Below the pieces are notes generated by a model that saw nothing but the letters and a program-made list of their open reading frames with translations, did not search any database and was not told the origin of the DNA. A program made the translations under genes and the position numbers. DNA of 64,000 nt from G963717155 sp963717155 (GTDB taxonomy: Bacteria > Actinomycetota > Thermoleophilia > Gaiellales > JALYLC01), in contig OY970326.1 in the NCBI GenBank assembly GCA_963717155.1, positions 1,798,001-1,862,000 on the forward strand, given 5' to 3'. Positions 33,159 to 42,747 of the stretch are shown piece by piece (positions within the stretch are counted from its first letter, which is position 1; each line of letters begins with the position of its first letter).

Positions 33159-34046
33159 CTATGGGATGGCGATCGCGCCGAGCAGCTCGACCTCGTGCTC
33201 GAGGTCGACGCCGAAGCGCTCGCGCGCTCGCCGCCTCGCCTCGCCGATCAGCGCGGCGACGTCAGCCGAGGTCGCACTCCCGACGTTCTCGATGAAGTTC
33301 GCGTGGACCGACGAGATGCGCGCCCCGCCGATGACGTAGCCCTTGAGCGCGCACGCCTCGAGCAGCTGACCGGCGCCGGGTCCCTCGTCGGGATTCTTGA
33401 AGACCGACCCGAACGTCCGCGCCTTGCGCGGCTGGGCGGCTGCTCGGCGTGCCTGCATCTCGCGAACGGTCGTCCGGATCGCCTCGGCAGATGCCGCCAC
33501 GAGCTGCAGCGTGGCGGCGGCGACGACCTCGCCCCGCACCACGTTCGAGTGGCGGTAGGTCATCTCGAGCCCGTCGGGCCCGTCTCGGCGCACGCCACTC
33601 GCCGAGACGACGACCGCCTCGACCAGCACGTCGCGCAGCTCTCCCCCGTAGGCGCCGGCGTTCATGCGCACGGCGCCACCGACCGTACCCGGGATCGCGC
33701 ATCCGAACTCGATCCCCGAGAGGCCGGCGTCGGTGGCGCGCCGTACCAGTGCCGCGAGCGATGCGCCGCCACCGCAGATCGCCCGCGCTCCCTCCAGCTC
33801 GATCGCCGAGAGCGCGCCGTCGAGCCGCACGACGAGCCCATCGAACCCGGCGTCGGCGACGAGCAGGTTCGAGCCGAGTCCGACGACAGCCACGTCGAGC
33901 TGCTCGGCCTCGGCGAAGCGCAGCGCCTCGGCAAGCGTGTCCATCGTCGTCGGGCGCGCGAACCAGCGAGCGGCGCCGCCCGTCCCGATGGTGGTGAGCC
34001 GTGCGAGCGGGAAGCCCTGCTCGAGGCCGTCCGGGGGAGTCGTCAC
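33159..34046 (-). CDS. murB: UDP-N-acetylenolpyruvoylglucosamine reductase MurB
   Basis: 295 aa. FAD-binding AVVGLGSNLLVADAGFDG, GCAIPGTVGGAVRMNAGAYG, and the catalytic Ser in FGSVFKNP, with active-site Glu in the C-terminal HANFIENVGSATS region. Completes UDP-MurNAc formation. Type I length, intact. GTG 34046 overlaps the murC stop (GTGA). Confidence 0.95.
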   Translation of the reverse strand: MTTPPDGLEQGFPLARLTTIGTGGAARWFARPTTMDTLAEALRFAEAEQLDVAVVGLGSNLLVADAGFDGLVVRLDGALSAIELEGARAICGGGASLAALVRRATDAGLSGIEFGCAIPGTVGGAVRMNAGAYGGELRDVLVEAVVVSASGVRRDGPDGLEMTYRHSNVVRGEVVAAATLQLVAASAEAIRTTVREMQARRAAAQPRKARTFGSVFKNPDEGPGAGQLLEACALKGYVIGGARISSVHANFIENVGSATSADVAALIGEARRRARERFGVDLEHEVELLGAIAIP

Positions 34047-35341
34047 GCGAGCCGCTCCATCAGCCGCCGTCCGACCTCGTAGACCGGGCCGCACCCCATT
34101 CCGACGACGAGATCGCCCGGGCGGGTACGACGCTCGAGCCACAGCGCCGCGTCGTCGAAGGTCGGCGTCCAGGCGACCGGGTAGGCCGGGTCGAACCGGC
34201 AGACCTCGTCGACGACGAGCTTGCCGTCGATCCCGTCCTCGGGGAGGCCGCGCGCGACCCACACGTCGAGCACGCACGCGAGGTCGCTCTTCATGATCGC
34301 CTCGGCGAGCTCGCGCTTGAGGTGTCGGACACGGAACGGCTGGTGCGGCAGCAGGCACGCGATGACCCGTCCGGTGCCCGCCTGCTCGCGCGCGACGCGC
34401 AGGGTTGCCGCGATCTCCGCCGGATGGTGACCGTAGTCGTCGACGAAGCGGACGCCGCGTGCCACCCCGACCGTCTCGAAGCGACGGCCCGCGCCTGCGA
34501 AGCGCCCGAGAACGGAAGCTGCCTGCTCGGGTGGCACGCCGGCGAGATCGAGCGCCGCGAGCGCCGCGGTCGCGTTCAGGGCGTTGTGCACGCCCGGGAC
34601 CGCAAGGGCGACGGCGAGGTCGTCGGCGCCGGGACGGCGGAGCACGAAGTGGGCGCCCCCGGCATCGCTCGTCGCGCCGAGCGCACGCCAGCCCTCGCCC
34701 TCGCCTGCGCCGAATCGCCGAATGGGGTGGCCTCCGAGGTCTATGCCATCCCCCAGCACGAGCGCTGCGCCGGGCGCCAGCGAGCGTGTCCAGCCGTCGA
34801 GCAGGTCGAGCAGCTCGCCGCGGGTCGCATAGCGGTCGTGATGGTCGTGCGAGACGTTGAGGACGACGGCGATCCGCGGCCGCAGGCGTACGAGCGAGCC
34901 GTCCGACTCGTCCGCCTCGACCACCACGTGCCGCCCCGCGCCGCTGCGAGCGCTCACACCGAGCTGAGGCAACGATCCACCGACGACGAACGTCGGGTCG
35001 GCGTCGAGCTCTGCGAGGACGAACGCGATCATGCCGCTGGTGGTCGTCTTGCCGTGCGAGCCCGCGACCGCGATCCCCTCGCCCGCCGCGACGATCTCGG
35101 CGAGGAGGTCCGCCCGATGGTGCACGACGAGCCCGAGCCGGCCGGCCTCGACGAGCTCGGGCTCGTCGGGTGGAACCGCACCGGAGTAGCCGACCTCCAT
35201 GCCGCGCTCCAGGTGGCTCGGATCGTGGCCGCCCGTGTCGCGATCGCAGCCCGAGACGTCCACCCCGCGCTCCGCGAGCACGGTGGCGATGCCGCTCATG
35301 CCGCTGCCGCCGATGCCGAGCAGGTGGAGCCGGCGCGTCAC
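34043..35341 (-). CDS. murC: UDP-N-acetylmuramate--L-alanine ligase MurC
   Basis: 432 aa, intact. LHLLGIGGSGMSGIATVL Rossmann start, ATP loop AVAGSHGKTTTSGM, metal/substrate region EADESDGSL, NVSHDHHDRY, VDDYGHHPAEIAATL. Adds L-Ala to UDP-MurNAc in the cytoplasm. GTG start overlaps the murG stop by 4 bases. Confidence 0.96.
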   Translation of the reverse strand: MTRRLHLLGIGGSGMSGIATVLAERGVDVSGCDRDTGGHDPSHLERGMEVGYSGAVPPDEPELVEAGRLGLVVHHRADLLAEIVAAGEGIAVAGSHGKTTTSGMIAFVLAELDADPTFVVGGSLPQLGVSARSGAGRHVVVEADESDGSLVRLRPRIAVVLNVSHDHHDRYATRGELLDLLDGWTRSLAPGAALVLGDGIDLGGHPIRRFGAGEGEGWRALGATSDAGGAHFVLRRPGADDLAVALAVPGVHNALNATAALAALDLAGVPPEQAASVLGRFAGAGRRFETVGVARGVRFVDDYGHHPAEIAATLRVAREQAGTGRVIACLLPHQPFRVRHLKRELAEAIMKSDLACVLDVWVARGLPEDGIDGKLVVDEVCRFDPAYPVAWTPTFDDAALWLERRTRPGDLVVGMGCGPVYEVGRRLMERLA

Positions 35342-36423
35342 GCGGCCTCCCGTGCGCCGGCGAGTCGCATCAGCTCGTCGGCGACCGCCGCGGCAGCGTC
35401 CGGACGGGCTTCACCGCGCATCGCAGCGGACATGCGGGCGAGCCTGCCAGCATCGGTGCGCAGGGCCGCGACCTCGCGCCGGAGCCGGGCGGCATCGAGC
35501 TCGCGGTCGAGCACGACGACGGCGCCGCCCGCGCGCGCGAAATGGGCGGCGTTCTGGGCCTGGTGGTCGGCGGTCGCGTAGGGATACGGGACGAGGATGG
35601 CCGGCGCCCCGCAGGCCGCGAGCTCGAACACCGAGCCGCCGGCTCGGGCGATGCAGAGGTCGGCGGCGGCGAGCACGCGCTCGAAGCGCTCGACCGTCGC
35701 GACGAGCCGGTAGCGATCCTCGGGCGCGCTGACCCGCTCGCGCACCTGCTCGAGATCGCGCGCCCCGCTGACGTGCAGGAGGACGCCGTCGAGCGATCCG
35801 TCGCCGAACGCGTCGGCGACGGCGAGGTTGACGCGGAGTGCCCCTGCGAAGGCTCCGAACGCGGCCACCACGAACGCATCGGGGGGAAGCTCGAGCGATC
35901 GGCGCGCCTCCTTCCGATCGGCGGCGAAGAAGCGCCGCGCGACCGGGCGTCCCACGACGCGGTAGCGGTCTCCATCACGACCGTCGATCGGGAAGGCGAG
36001 GAACACGCGGCGTGCGAGTGGCGCCGAGAGCCGGTTCGCGAGCCCGAGGTGCGCATCGGCCTCGGTCAGAACGGACGGGATGCGCAGCGCACGCGCAGCC
36101 GCAAGCATCGGACCGGCGACGAAGCCCCCGCCACCGAGCACGACCTGTGCGTGGCGTCGCCGCAGGATCCGCGCGCACGCGACCGGTGCCGCGGCATCGC
36201 GGGCGAGCGCTCGCACGAGGGCAAGCGAGGGCCGTCGCTCGAGGCCGTCGACCTCGAACCCGTCGAACGGGTACCCGGCCTTCGGCACGAGGGTGGCCTC
36301 GACGCGGCCCGGGGTGCCCGCGAAGCTGACCGTCGCGCCCCGCAGCACCAACTCCTCTGCGACCGCGAGGGCCGGCATCACGTGCCCCGCGGTGCCGCCG
36401 GCGGCGATCACGATCGCGGTCAT
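35338..36423 (-). CDS. murG: UDP-GlcNAc:lipid I transferase MurG
   Basis: 361 aa, intact. IAAGGTAGHVMPALAVAEEL glycine-rich loop, GGGGFVAGP, acceptor/donor site ARAGGSVFELAACGAPAILV and PYPYATADHQAQNA. Makes lipid II at the inner face of the membrane. ATG 36423 lies 13 bases after the ftsW stop. Confidence 0.96.
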   Translation of the reverse strand: MTAIVIAAGGTAGHVMPALAVAEELVLRGATVSFAGTPGRVEATLVPKAGYPFDGFEVDGLERRPSLALVRALARDAAAPVACARILRRRHAQVVLGGGGFVAGPMLAAARALRIPSVLTEADAHLGLANRLSAPLARRVFLAFPIDGRDGDRYRVVGRPVARRFFAADRKEARRSLELPPDAFVVAAFGAFAGALRVNLAVADAFGDGSLDGVLLHVSGARDLEQVRERVSAPEDRYRLVATVERFERVLAAADLCIARAGGSVFELAACGAPAILVPYPYATADHQAQNAAHFARAGGAVVVLDRELDAARLRREVAALRTDAGRLARMSAAMRGEARPDAAAAVADELMRLAGAREAA

Positions 36424-36435
36424 GTGCGAGGCAGA

Positions 36436-37639
36436 CTATCGGCGCCCGGAGGCCGTCCGGCGCTGAGGCGGCCGCGCCTGCGAGCGGGCCCGCGGGCGCG
36501 CCGTCGAGACCGAGCGCGCGGCCACGACGCGATCGTGCGCCGCGACGGACAGCACCGTCCCGATGCCCGCGAGCGTCACGATCAGGCTCGTGCCGCCGAA
36601 GCTCAGAAGTGGCACGGGAACGCCCGTCAGCGGGAGCACGCCGAGCACGCCACCGAAGTTCAGCACCGCCTGCCCGACGACGAGCGTCGTCATACCGGCG
36701 GCCAGCCGCTGCCCGAACGGATCCTTGGCTGCGAGCGCGATCGAGAACCCCGCCCAGGCGATCGCCGCGAACCCGGCCACGACGAACAGCGTGCCGAGCA
36801 GGCCCAGCTCCTCGCCCACGATCGCGAGGATCAGGTCCGTGTGCGCCTCGGGCAGGTAGCCGAACTTCTGCACGCTCTGGCCGAGCCCGACGCCCGTGAG
36901 CCCGCCCGACCCGAAACCGACGAGCGACTGGACGATCTGGTACCCCGTGCCCTGGCTCTGACCCCACGGATCCATGAACGTGGTGAGCCGCTCCATGCGG
37001 TAGGGCTCGATGAGGATCATCAGCCCGATGCCGACGACGCTGAATCCGGCAAGACGCGCGAGGGTGCCCGCACGCGTGCCCGAGACGATCAGCACGGCGG
37101 CCGCGACGAGCACGAGGCAGATCGCGCTGCCGAGGTCGGTGCCTGCAAGCACGAGCAGGACGAGGAAGCAGGTCACGATCCCGACCGGGGCCATCGCGTC
37201 GCGCACGCTCTCGGGTGGTCGCCGCCGCGACGACAGCGTCCAGGCGGCGAACGCGCAGAGCGCGACCTTCGCGAGCTCGGAGGGCTGCACCGTGAATCCT
37301 CCGCCGACCGGAAGCCAGCGACGCGCGCCGTTCACGGTCACGCCCGCGCCGAGCACCATCACGAGCAGCAGCCGCGGATGCCAGCACGAGCACGCCGGAG
37401 ATCTTGCCGATCGCGCGGTAGTCGATCCGAGCGCACACGGCCAGTGCCAGCAGCCCGGCTGCGGCGTAGGCGCCCTCGCGCTCGAGGAAGAAGAGCGAGC
37501 TGCCGTGCACGTCGAGGGCGTAGCCGCTCGACGCCGAGTACACCATCACCACTCCGAACGCGACGAGCGCGATCGTGGCGATCACGAGCACCTGCTCGGC
37601 GAGCGTGACCGGCCGGCGCCGGCGCGGCTCGCGGCTCAC
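36436..37639 (-). CDS. ftsW: Lipid II polymerase FtsW, one frameshift
   Basis: About 400 aa when joined. SEDS-family membrane protein: IALVAFGVVMVYSASSGYAL, then after a +1 break near 37372 (CGGC for CGC) VMVLGAGVTVNGARRWLPV, FTVQPSELAKVAL, VGEELGLLGTLFVV and PLLSFGGTSLI. The ARRWL and QPSELAK signatures are intact. GTG 37639 overlaps the murD stop. The last 30 residues are basic and cytoplasmic. Confidence 0.9.
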
Positions 37640-38946
37640 GCGGCGAGCTCCTCGACGAGCGCACGGAACGTGTCGCCACGGTCCTCGAAGTCGCGGAACT
37701 GGTCGAACGACGCGCAGGCCGGCGACAGCAGCACCGTATCGCCCGGCCTCGCCGCCTCGGCCGCGGCAGCCAGAGCAGCCTCGAGACCGTCGTAGCGGCG
37801 AGCGCGGACGCCCGACGACGACGAGCGCACGGTCGATCGCGTCTGCGGCCTCGCCGATCAGGTAGGTCGCCGAGACCGGCCCCGTCGCCACGGCACGCGC
37901 GAGCGGCGCGAAGTCGCCGCCCTTCAGCGATCCGCCCAGGATCAGATGGACACCGTGCGAGAACGCCCCGAGCGCGCGGATCGTCGCCTCCTGGTTCGTC
38001 GCCTTCGAGTCGTTGACGTAGGCGACGCCGCGCAGCTCGCCGACCCGCTCCATCCGGTGAGCGAGCGGCCGGAACGCCCGCAGCGCCTCGAGCACGCCTG
38101 CTCGCGCAGCTCCAGCCGCCTCGGCGGCAGCGCTGGCGCACAGCGCGTTCTCGAGGTTGTGCGAGCCGCCCAGCGCCGACTCGCCGAACGCCTCGAGCAG
38201 ATCGGCCGGTGCGTCGGCCGCGCGCACGCGCACACGCCGCCCGCGACCGGGGATGTCATCCAGGCGCGGCGATCCACGGGTCGTCGTCGTCGAGCACCGC
38301 GACGTCGTCGGCCTGTTGCCGGGCGAACATCCGGAGCTTGGCCTCGGCGTAGGCCTCCAGCGTGCCGTGTCGATCGAGATGGTCGGGCGTCACGTTCAGC
38401 AGCACGCCGACGCGGGGTCGCAGCTCGTCGACGTCCTCGAGCTGGAAGCTCGAGAGCTCGCAGACGACCCACGCGCCCTCGCGCAGCTCGCCGACGAGGC
38501 CCGAGACGGCGTCGCCGATGTTGCCGGCCACCGCGCACGGGACTCCGCCGGCCTCGAGCATCGCGCCGATCAGGCTCGTCGCGGTCGACTTGCCGTTCGT
38601 GCCGGTGATCGCCGATCCACGGGTGCTCCGGTCCGAGCAGCCTGAAGGCCAGCTCGACCTCGCTCCAGACGGGCACGCCGGCGACACGCGCCGCGGCGAC
38701 GACGGGCGACGAGCCCGGTACGCCGGGGCTCTTGACGACGAGATCGACGCCGTCGGCGAGCGCGGGATCCTCGCCGACCAGGCCGACGACACCGGCCGGC
38801 AGCTCCTCGGGCAGCCGGTCGCGATCGATCAGGAGCACCGTTGCCGCCGGCCACGCCCGGCGCAGCGCGGCCGCGGCGGCGAGGCCCGAGCGAGCCGCCC
38901 CGACGACGAGCACGCGCGCAGCATCGAGGGTGCGGTCGGTGGCCAC
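37636..38946 (-). CDS. murD: UDP-MurNAc-L-Ala--D-Glu ligase MurD, three frameshifts
   Basis: About 436 aa when joined. RVLVVGAARSGLAAAAALR, then ITGTNGKSTATSLIGAMLEA (ATP loop), NVTPDHLDRHGTLEAYAEAK, GSHNLENALCASAAAEAAG, VAYVNDSKATNQEATIRAL, and VLLSPACASFDQFRDFEDRG. Breaks near 38612, 38255 and 37815 are all +1. The first reads CGGC where CGC gives the expected WIAITGTNGK. GTG 38946 is the most likely start. Essential cytoplasmic step, so the breaks are best read as errors. Confidence 0.85.
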
Positions 38947-39983
38947 CGCGCATGCTTCGCGCCGGGCGGCCCGCCTCCTCCCGTCAGCTGATACTGGTTG
39001 AACCTCAGGAAGTACAGGACGAAGCCCGCCGCCGCGCACATCGCGGCGATGATCCAGAAGCGGACGATGATCTTCGTCTCCGACCAGTTCAGCATCTCGA
39101 AGTGGTGGTGGATCGGCGCCATCCGGAACACGCGTCTGCCGAACCGTCTGAACGAGACCACCTGGATGATCACCGAGAGCGACTCGACGACGAACACGCC
39201 GCCGATCAGGATCAGCAGCAGCTCGGTCTTGGTGAAGACCGCCAGCGCCGCGAGCGCCCCGCCGAGGCCGAGGGCGCCGGTGTCGCCCATGAAGACGTCG
39301 GCCGGAAAGCTGTTGTACCAGAGGAACCCCACGCAGGCGCCCATGAGCGCCGCGCAGAAGATCGCCAGGTCGAGGCGGGACGTGTCGGCCTTGTCGGACA
39401 CGAGGTACCCGACCAGGCAGATCGCCGTGTAGCAGAGCGCGGCGATGATCGTGGTTCCCGCCGCCAGGCCGTCGAGGCCGTCCGTGAGGTTGACGCCGTT
39501 CGCGGCGCCGGCGACGACCAGGTACACGAGCACGTACCAGCCGATCCCGAGCTCGACGTGGAAGTCGAGCAGCGGCACGTACACGCGCGTCGAGACGCCG
39601 GTGTGGTGGGCCACGAGCGCGAGCAGCGCGACGACCGGCACGAGCAGCACGAGCTTCCAGCGGCCGGCGAGCCCGAGCGACCGGCGTTTGATGATCTTCG
39701 AGAAGTCGTCGATGAAGCCGATGCCCGCGCACAGCAGCGTGACGGCCAGCACGCAGAGCGCCTGGTCCGAGCGGTCGGAGAACGCGAGGAACGAGATCGC
39801 CGCGACCGCGATGATCAGGACGCCGCCCATCGTCGGCGTGCCCTGCTTCGTCTTGTGGCCGGCCGGGCCCTCCTCGCGGATGTGCTGGCCGAGGCTGCGC
39901 GCGTGCAGGAACCGGATGAACCGGCCGCCGACGATGATCGACAGCACGGCTGCGACCACCCCGGCCGCGAGCACCTTGGTCAC
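38829..39983 (-). CDS. mraY: Phospho-MurNAc-pentapeptide transferase MraY
   Basis: Open for 384 aa, but MraY proper spans about 331. HKTKQGTPTMGGVLIIA, GFIDDFSKI (catalytic Asp pair), NLTDGLDGLAAG, FPADVFMGDTGALGLGG and MAPIHHHFEMLNWSETKI are diagnostic. Beyond ...FLRFNQYQLT the frame runs into murD. A TGA at 38984 in the next frame, followed directly by GGGAGGAGG, is probably the true end if one base is extra near there. GTG 39983 overlaps the murF stop. Confidence 0.9.
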   Translation of the reverse strand: MTKVLAAGVVAAVLSIIVGGRFIRFLHARSLGQHIREEGPAGHKTKQGTPTMGGVLIIAVAAISFLAFSDRSDQALCVLAVTLLCAGIGFIDDFSKIIKRRSLGLAGRWKLVLLVPVVALLALVAHHTGVSTRVYVPLLDFHVELGIGWYVLVYLVVAGAANGVNLTDGLDGLAAGTTIIAALCYTAICLVGYLVSDKADTSRLDLAIFCAALMGACVGFLWYNSFPADVFMGDTGALGLGGALAALAVFTKTELLLILIGGVFVVESLSVIIQVVSFRRFGRRVFRMAPIHHHFEMLNWSETKIIVRFWIIAAMCAAAGFVLYFLRFNQYQLTGGGGPPGAKHARWPPTAPSMLRACSSSGRLARASPPRPRCAGRGRRQRCS

Positions 39984-41313
39984 GAGGCGGCCTCCAGGAG
40001 CCGCTCGAGGCCGACGCTGCGCGAGGCCTTGAGCAGCACGACGTCGCCGGGCTGCAGCAGGGCAGGCAGGCCGTCCGCGGCCGCGTCGACGTCGGCGAAC
40101 CAGACGCTCTCGGCCCCGTCGAGGTAGAGCCGCGCCAGCTCCCCCACCCCGACGACGAGGTCGAGTCCGGCGGTGCGCGCGCCGATCTCGCGGTGCAGCG
40201 CGTCGGCGTCGGGGCCGAGCTCCGCCATCTCGCCGAGCACCGCGACGAGACGACCCTCGCCCCGCCTCGCGTACAGACCCTCGAGCGCAGCCCGCATCGA
40301 CGAGGGGTTCGCGTTGTACGCGTCGTCGATGACCACGCCCCCGGCGCGCCGGGGCAGCTCCTGCCCGCGGTGGGGCGAGAGCTCCACCGCGGAAGCCCCG
40401 TGGCCGAGGCTCGCGACGGGAACGCCGAGCGCATGCGCGGCCGCGGCCGCGGCAGCGAGGTTGAGCCGGTGGTGCGGCGCGCGGAGGTTGGTGCGGAAGC
40501 GTGATGCGCTCGCCGCGGATCTCGAGCTCCACCTCGGCGCCGTCGCGCGTCGGGCTCGAACCGCACGACGCGGGCATCGGCGCGCTCGCTCATGCCGAAG
40601 CGGCGCACGTCCAGGTCGTCGCGCAGGAAGGGCTCGAGCAGCGGCTCGTCGTCGGGCACGACCGCGACGGCCCCGGCGGGCAGCGCCTCGAGCAGCTCGG
40701 CCTGTGCGGCCGCCACGGCCTCGACGCTGCCGAGGAACTCGAGGTGCTCGGGCCCGACGCACGTGATCACCCCGAGGCCGGGCTCCGCGATCGCGGCGAG
40801 CTCGGCGATCTGCCCTCGACCGCGCATGGCCAGCTCGCAGATGCAGACCTCGGTGTCGGCCTCGATGCGCGAGAGCGTCAGCGGCACGCCGAGCTCGTTG
40901 TTGTGGTTGCGATGCGCGGCCACGACGCGGCGGTGCGGTGCGAGCAGCGCGCGCAGCGCGTCCTTGGTCGAGGTCTTGCCCGCCGAGCCGGCGACGCCGA
41001 CGACGGACGCCGAGCCGCGACGCCGCACCTGACGCGTGAGCCGCTGCAGCCCCGCGAGGACGTCGTTCGTCTCGAGCACCGCCGCGCGCTCGAACGCCGG
41101 CGCTCGGTAGGGCTCGCACAGCACGGCGACGGCCCCGCGTTCGACCGCCTCGGCGAGGAAGTCGTGGCCGTCCGCGCGCTCACCGGGAAGCGCGGCGAAC
41201 AGGTCGCCCTCGCTGACGGTGCGCGAGTCGATCGAGAGGCCTCTCACGACCGCCTCGGGATCGCCGGAAACGAGCGTGCCGCCCTCGATCTCGCCCGCGG
41301 AGAGTGCGATCAC
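39980..41313 (-). CDS. murF: UDP-MurNAc-tripeptide--D-Ala-D-Ala ligase MurF, two frameshifts
   Basis: About 444 aa when joined. GGTLVSGDPEAVVRGLSIDS, ATP loop VGVAGSAGKTSTKDALRALL, NHNNELGVPLTLSRIE, VGPEHLEFLGSVEAVAAAQ, then NLRAPHHRLNLAAAAAAAHA, DDAYNANPSSMRAALEGL and GEMAELGPDADALHREIG. Breaks near 40555 and 40500 are both +1, inside the central domain. GTG 41313 overlaps the murE stop. Confidence 0.86.
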
Positions 41314-42747
41314 GCGCCACCCCGCAGGAGCTCGCGGGCGACCGTGCGGTCGTCGAACGGATGGACGACACCGGCGATCTCCTGGCCCTGCTCGTGCCCC
41401 TTGCCGCAGATCACGACCGTATCCCCGACATCGGCGTCCGCCAGTGCGAGCGCGATCGCCGCACGTCGGTCCGGCTCGACGATCGCGCGGTCGGGCCGCT
41501 CGAGCCCGGCCACGATCTCGGCGACGATCGCGAGCGGATCCTCGGAGCGCGGGTTGTCGCTCGTCACGTACACGCGGTCGGCGCCGGCCTCGGCCGCTGC
41601 CGCCATCAGCGGGCGCTTGGCGCGATCGCGGTCGCCGCCCGCACCGAAGACGCACAGCACACGACCGCTGGCCGCGCGCCCGCGCGCTGCGCAGCACCGC
41701 CTCGATCCCCGTGGGCGTGTGCGCGTAGTCGACGATCACGGCGAACGCCTGACCGGCGTCGACCGGCTCGAAGCGGCCCGGCGGCGCGGCCACGGCGCCC
41801 GCGCCGGCGACGATCGCCTCGTCCGGCAGGTCGACGAGCAGGGCCAGCGAGATCGCGCACAGCACGTTCTCGACGTTGAACCGGCCGCGCAAGGGGCTCT
41901 CGATCGACAGCGTCCCGCGTGGCGTGTCGACCTCGAGCTGCGTTGCGGTCGGGCCGAGCACGACGCGCCTCGCCCACACGTCGGCGGGCGTCTCGACCGC
42001 GTAGCGCAGCTCTGCGGGCAGCATGCTTCCTGCCGGATCGTCGGCGTTCGCCGCACGCGGGCAGCGGCCGTCGAACAACGACGCCTTGGCGGCGAGGTAC
42101 GCGTCCATCGAGCCGTGGAAGTCGAGGTGGTCCTGCGAGAGGTTCGTGAACCCGACCGCGGCGAGCTGCAGTGCCTCGAGACGACCCATCGAGATCGCGA
42201 TCGACGATGCCTCGAGCACGCACGCCGCGTCGCCGGCGTCGAGCATGCGCGCGAGCAGCCGGTGCAGGTCGGGTGCCTCGGGCGTCGTCAGCGCGAGCGC
42301 GCTCGCGCACGCCTCCGACGCGTGCCTCGACCGTCCCGAGCAGGCCGCTCGGCAGGCCTGCCGCCTCGAACATCGCCGCGACCAGGAACGCGGTCGTCGT
42401 CTTGCCGTTCGTCCCGGTCACGCCCACGACGGCCATGTGCTCGCTCGGTCTGCCCGCGATCACGTGCGCGAGCGGCCCGAGCGCCTCGCGCACGCGATCG
42501 CGCGCGCACCTGCGGGAGCCCGACGTCGACGAGCGGGCGCTCGACGAGCAGCGCCGAGGCGCCGCGCGCCGCGGCCTGGGGCGCCAGCTCGTGGCCGTCG
42601 CTGCGACGACCCGGGCACGCAGGCGAAGAACGTCCCGGGAGAGACGGTGTCGAGGCGCAGAGAGAGGTCGGTGACCTCGACCCCGTCGAGCCGCGCGAGC
42701 GGCTCGAGGGGAGCGCCGCTCTCCGCGCAGAGCGTGGCTAGTTCCAC
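41310..42747 (-). CDS. murE: UDP-MurNAc-tripeptide synthetase MurE, about four frameshifts
   Basis: About 478 aa when joined. DLSLRLDTVSPGTFFACVPG, GHELAPQAAARGASALLVER, ATP loop VVGVTGTNGKTTTAFLVAAM, SIAISMGRLEALQL, TNLSQDHLDFHGSMDAYLAA, VDYAHTPTGIEAVL, FGAGGDRDRAKRPLMAAAA, VTSDNPRSEDPLAIVAEI, ICGKGHEQGQEI. The DNPR motif with Asn favours meso-diaminopimelate as the added amino acid. Breaks lie near 42605, 42500, 42310 and 41685. GTG 42747. Confidence 0.84.

Noticed and set aside
37942..42246. A single open frame of over 1400 codons on the minus strand
   Set aside because: It is a patchwork: only parts match MurE, MurF and MurD, and the rest is out-of-frame arginine/alanine-rich translation of real genes, created by high GC and frameshifts.
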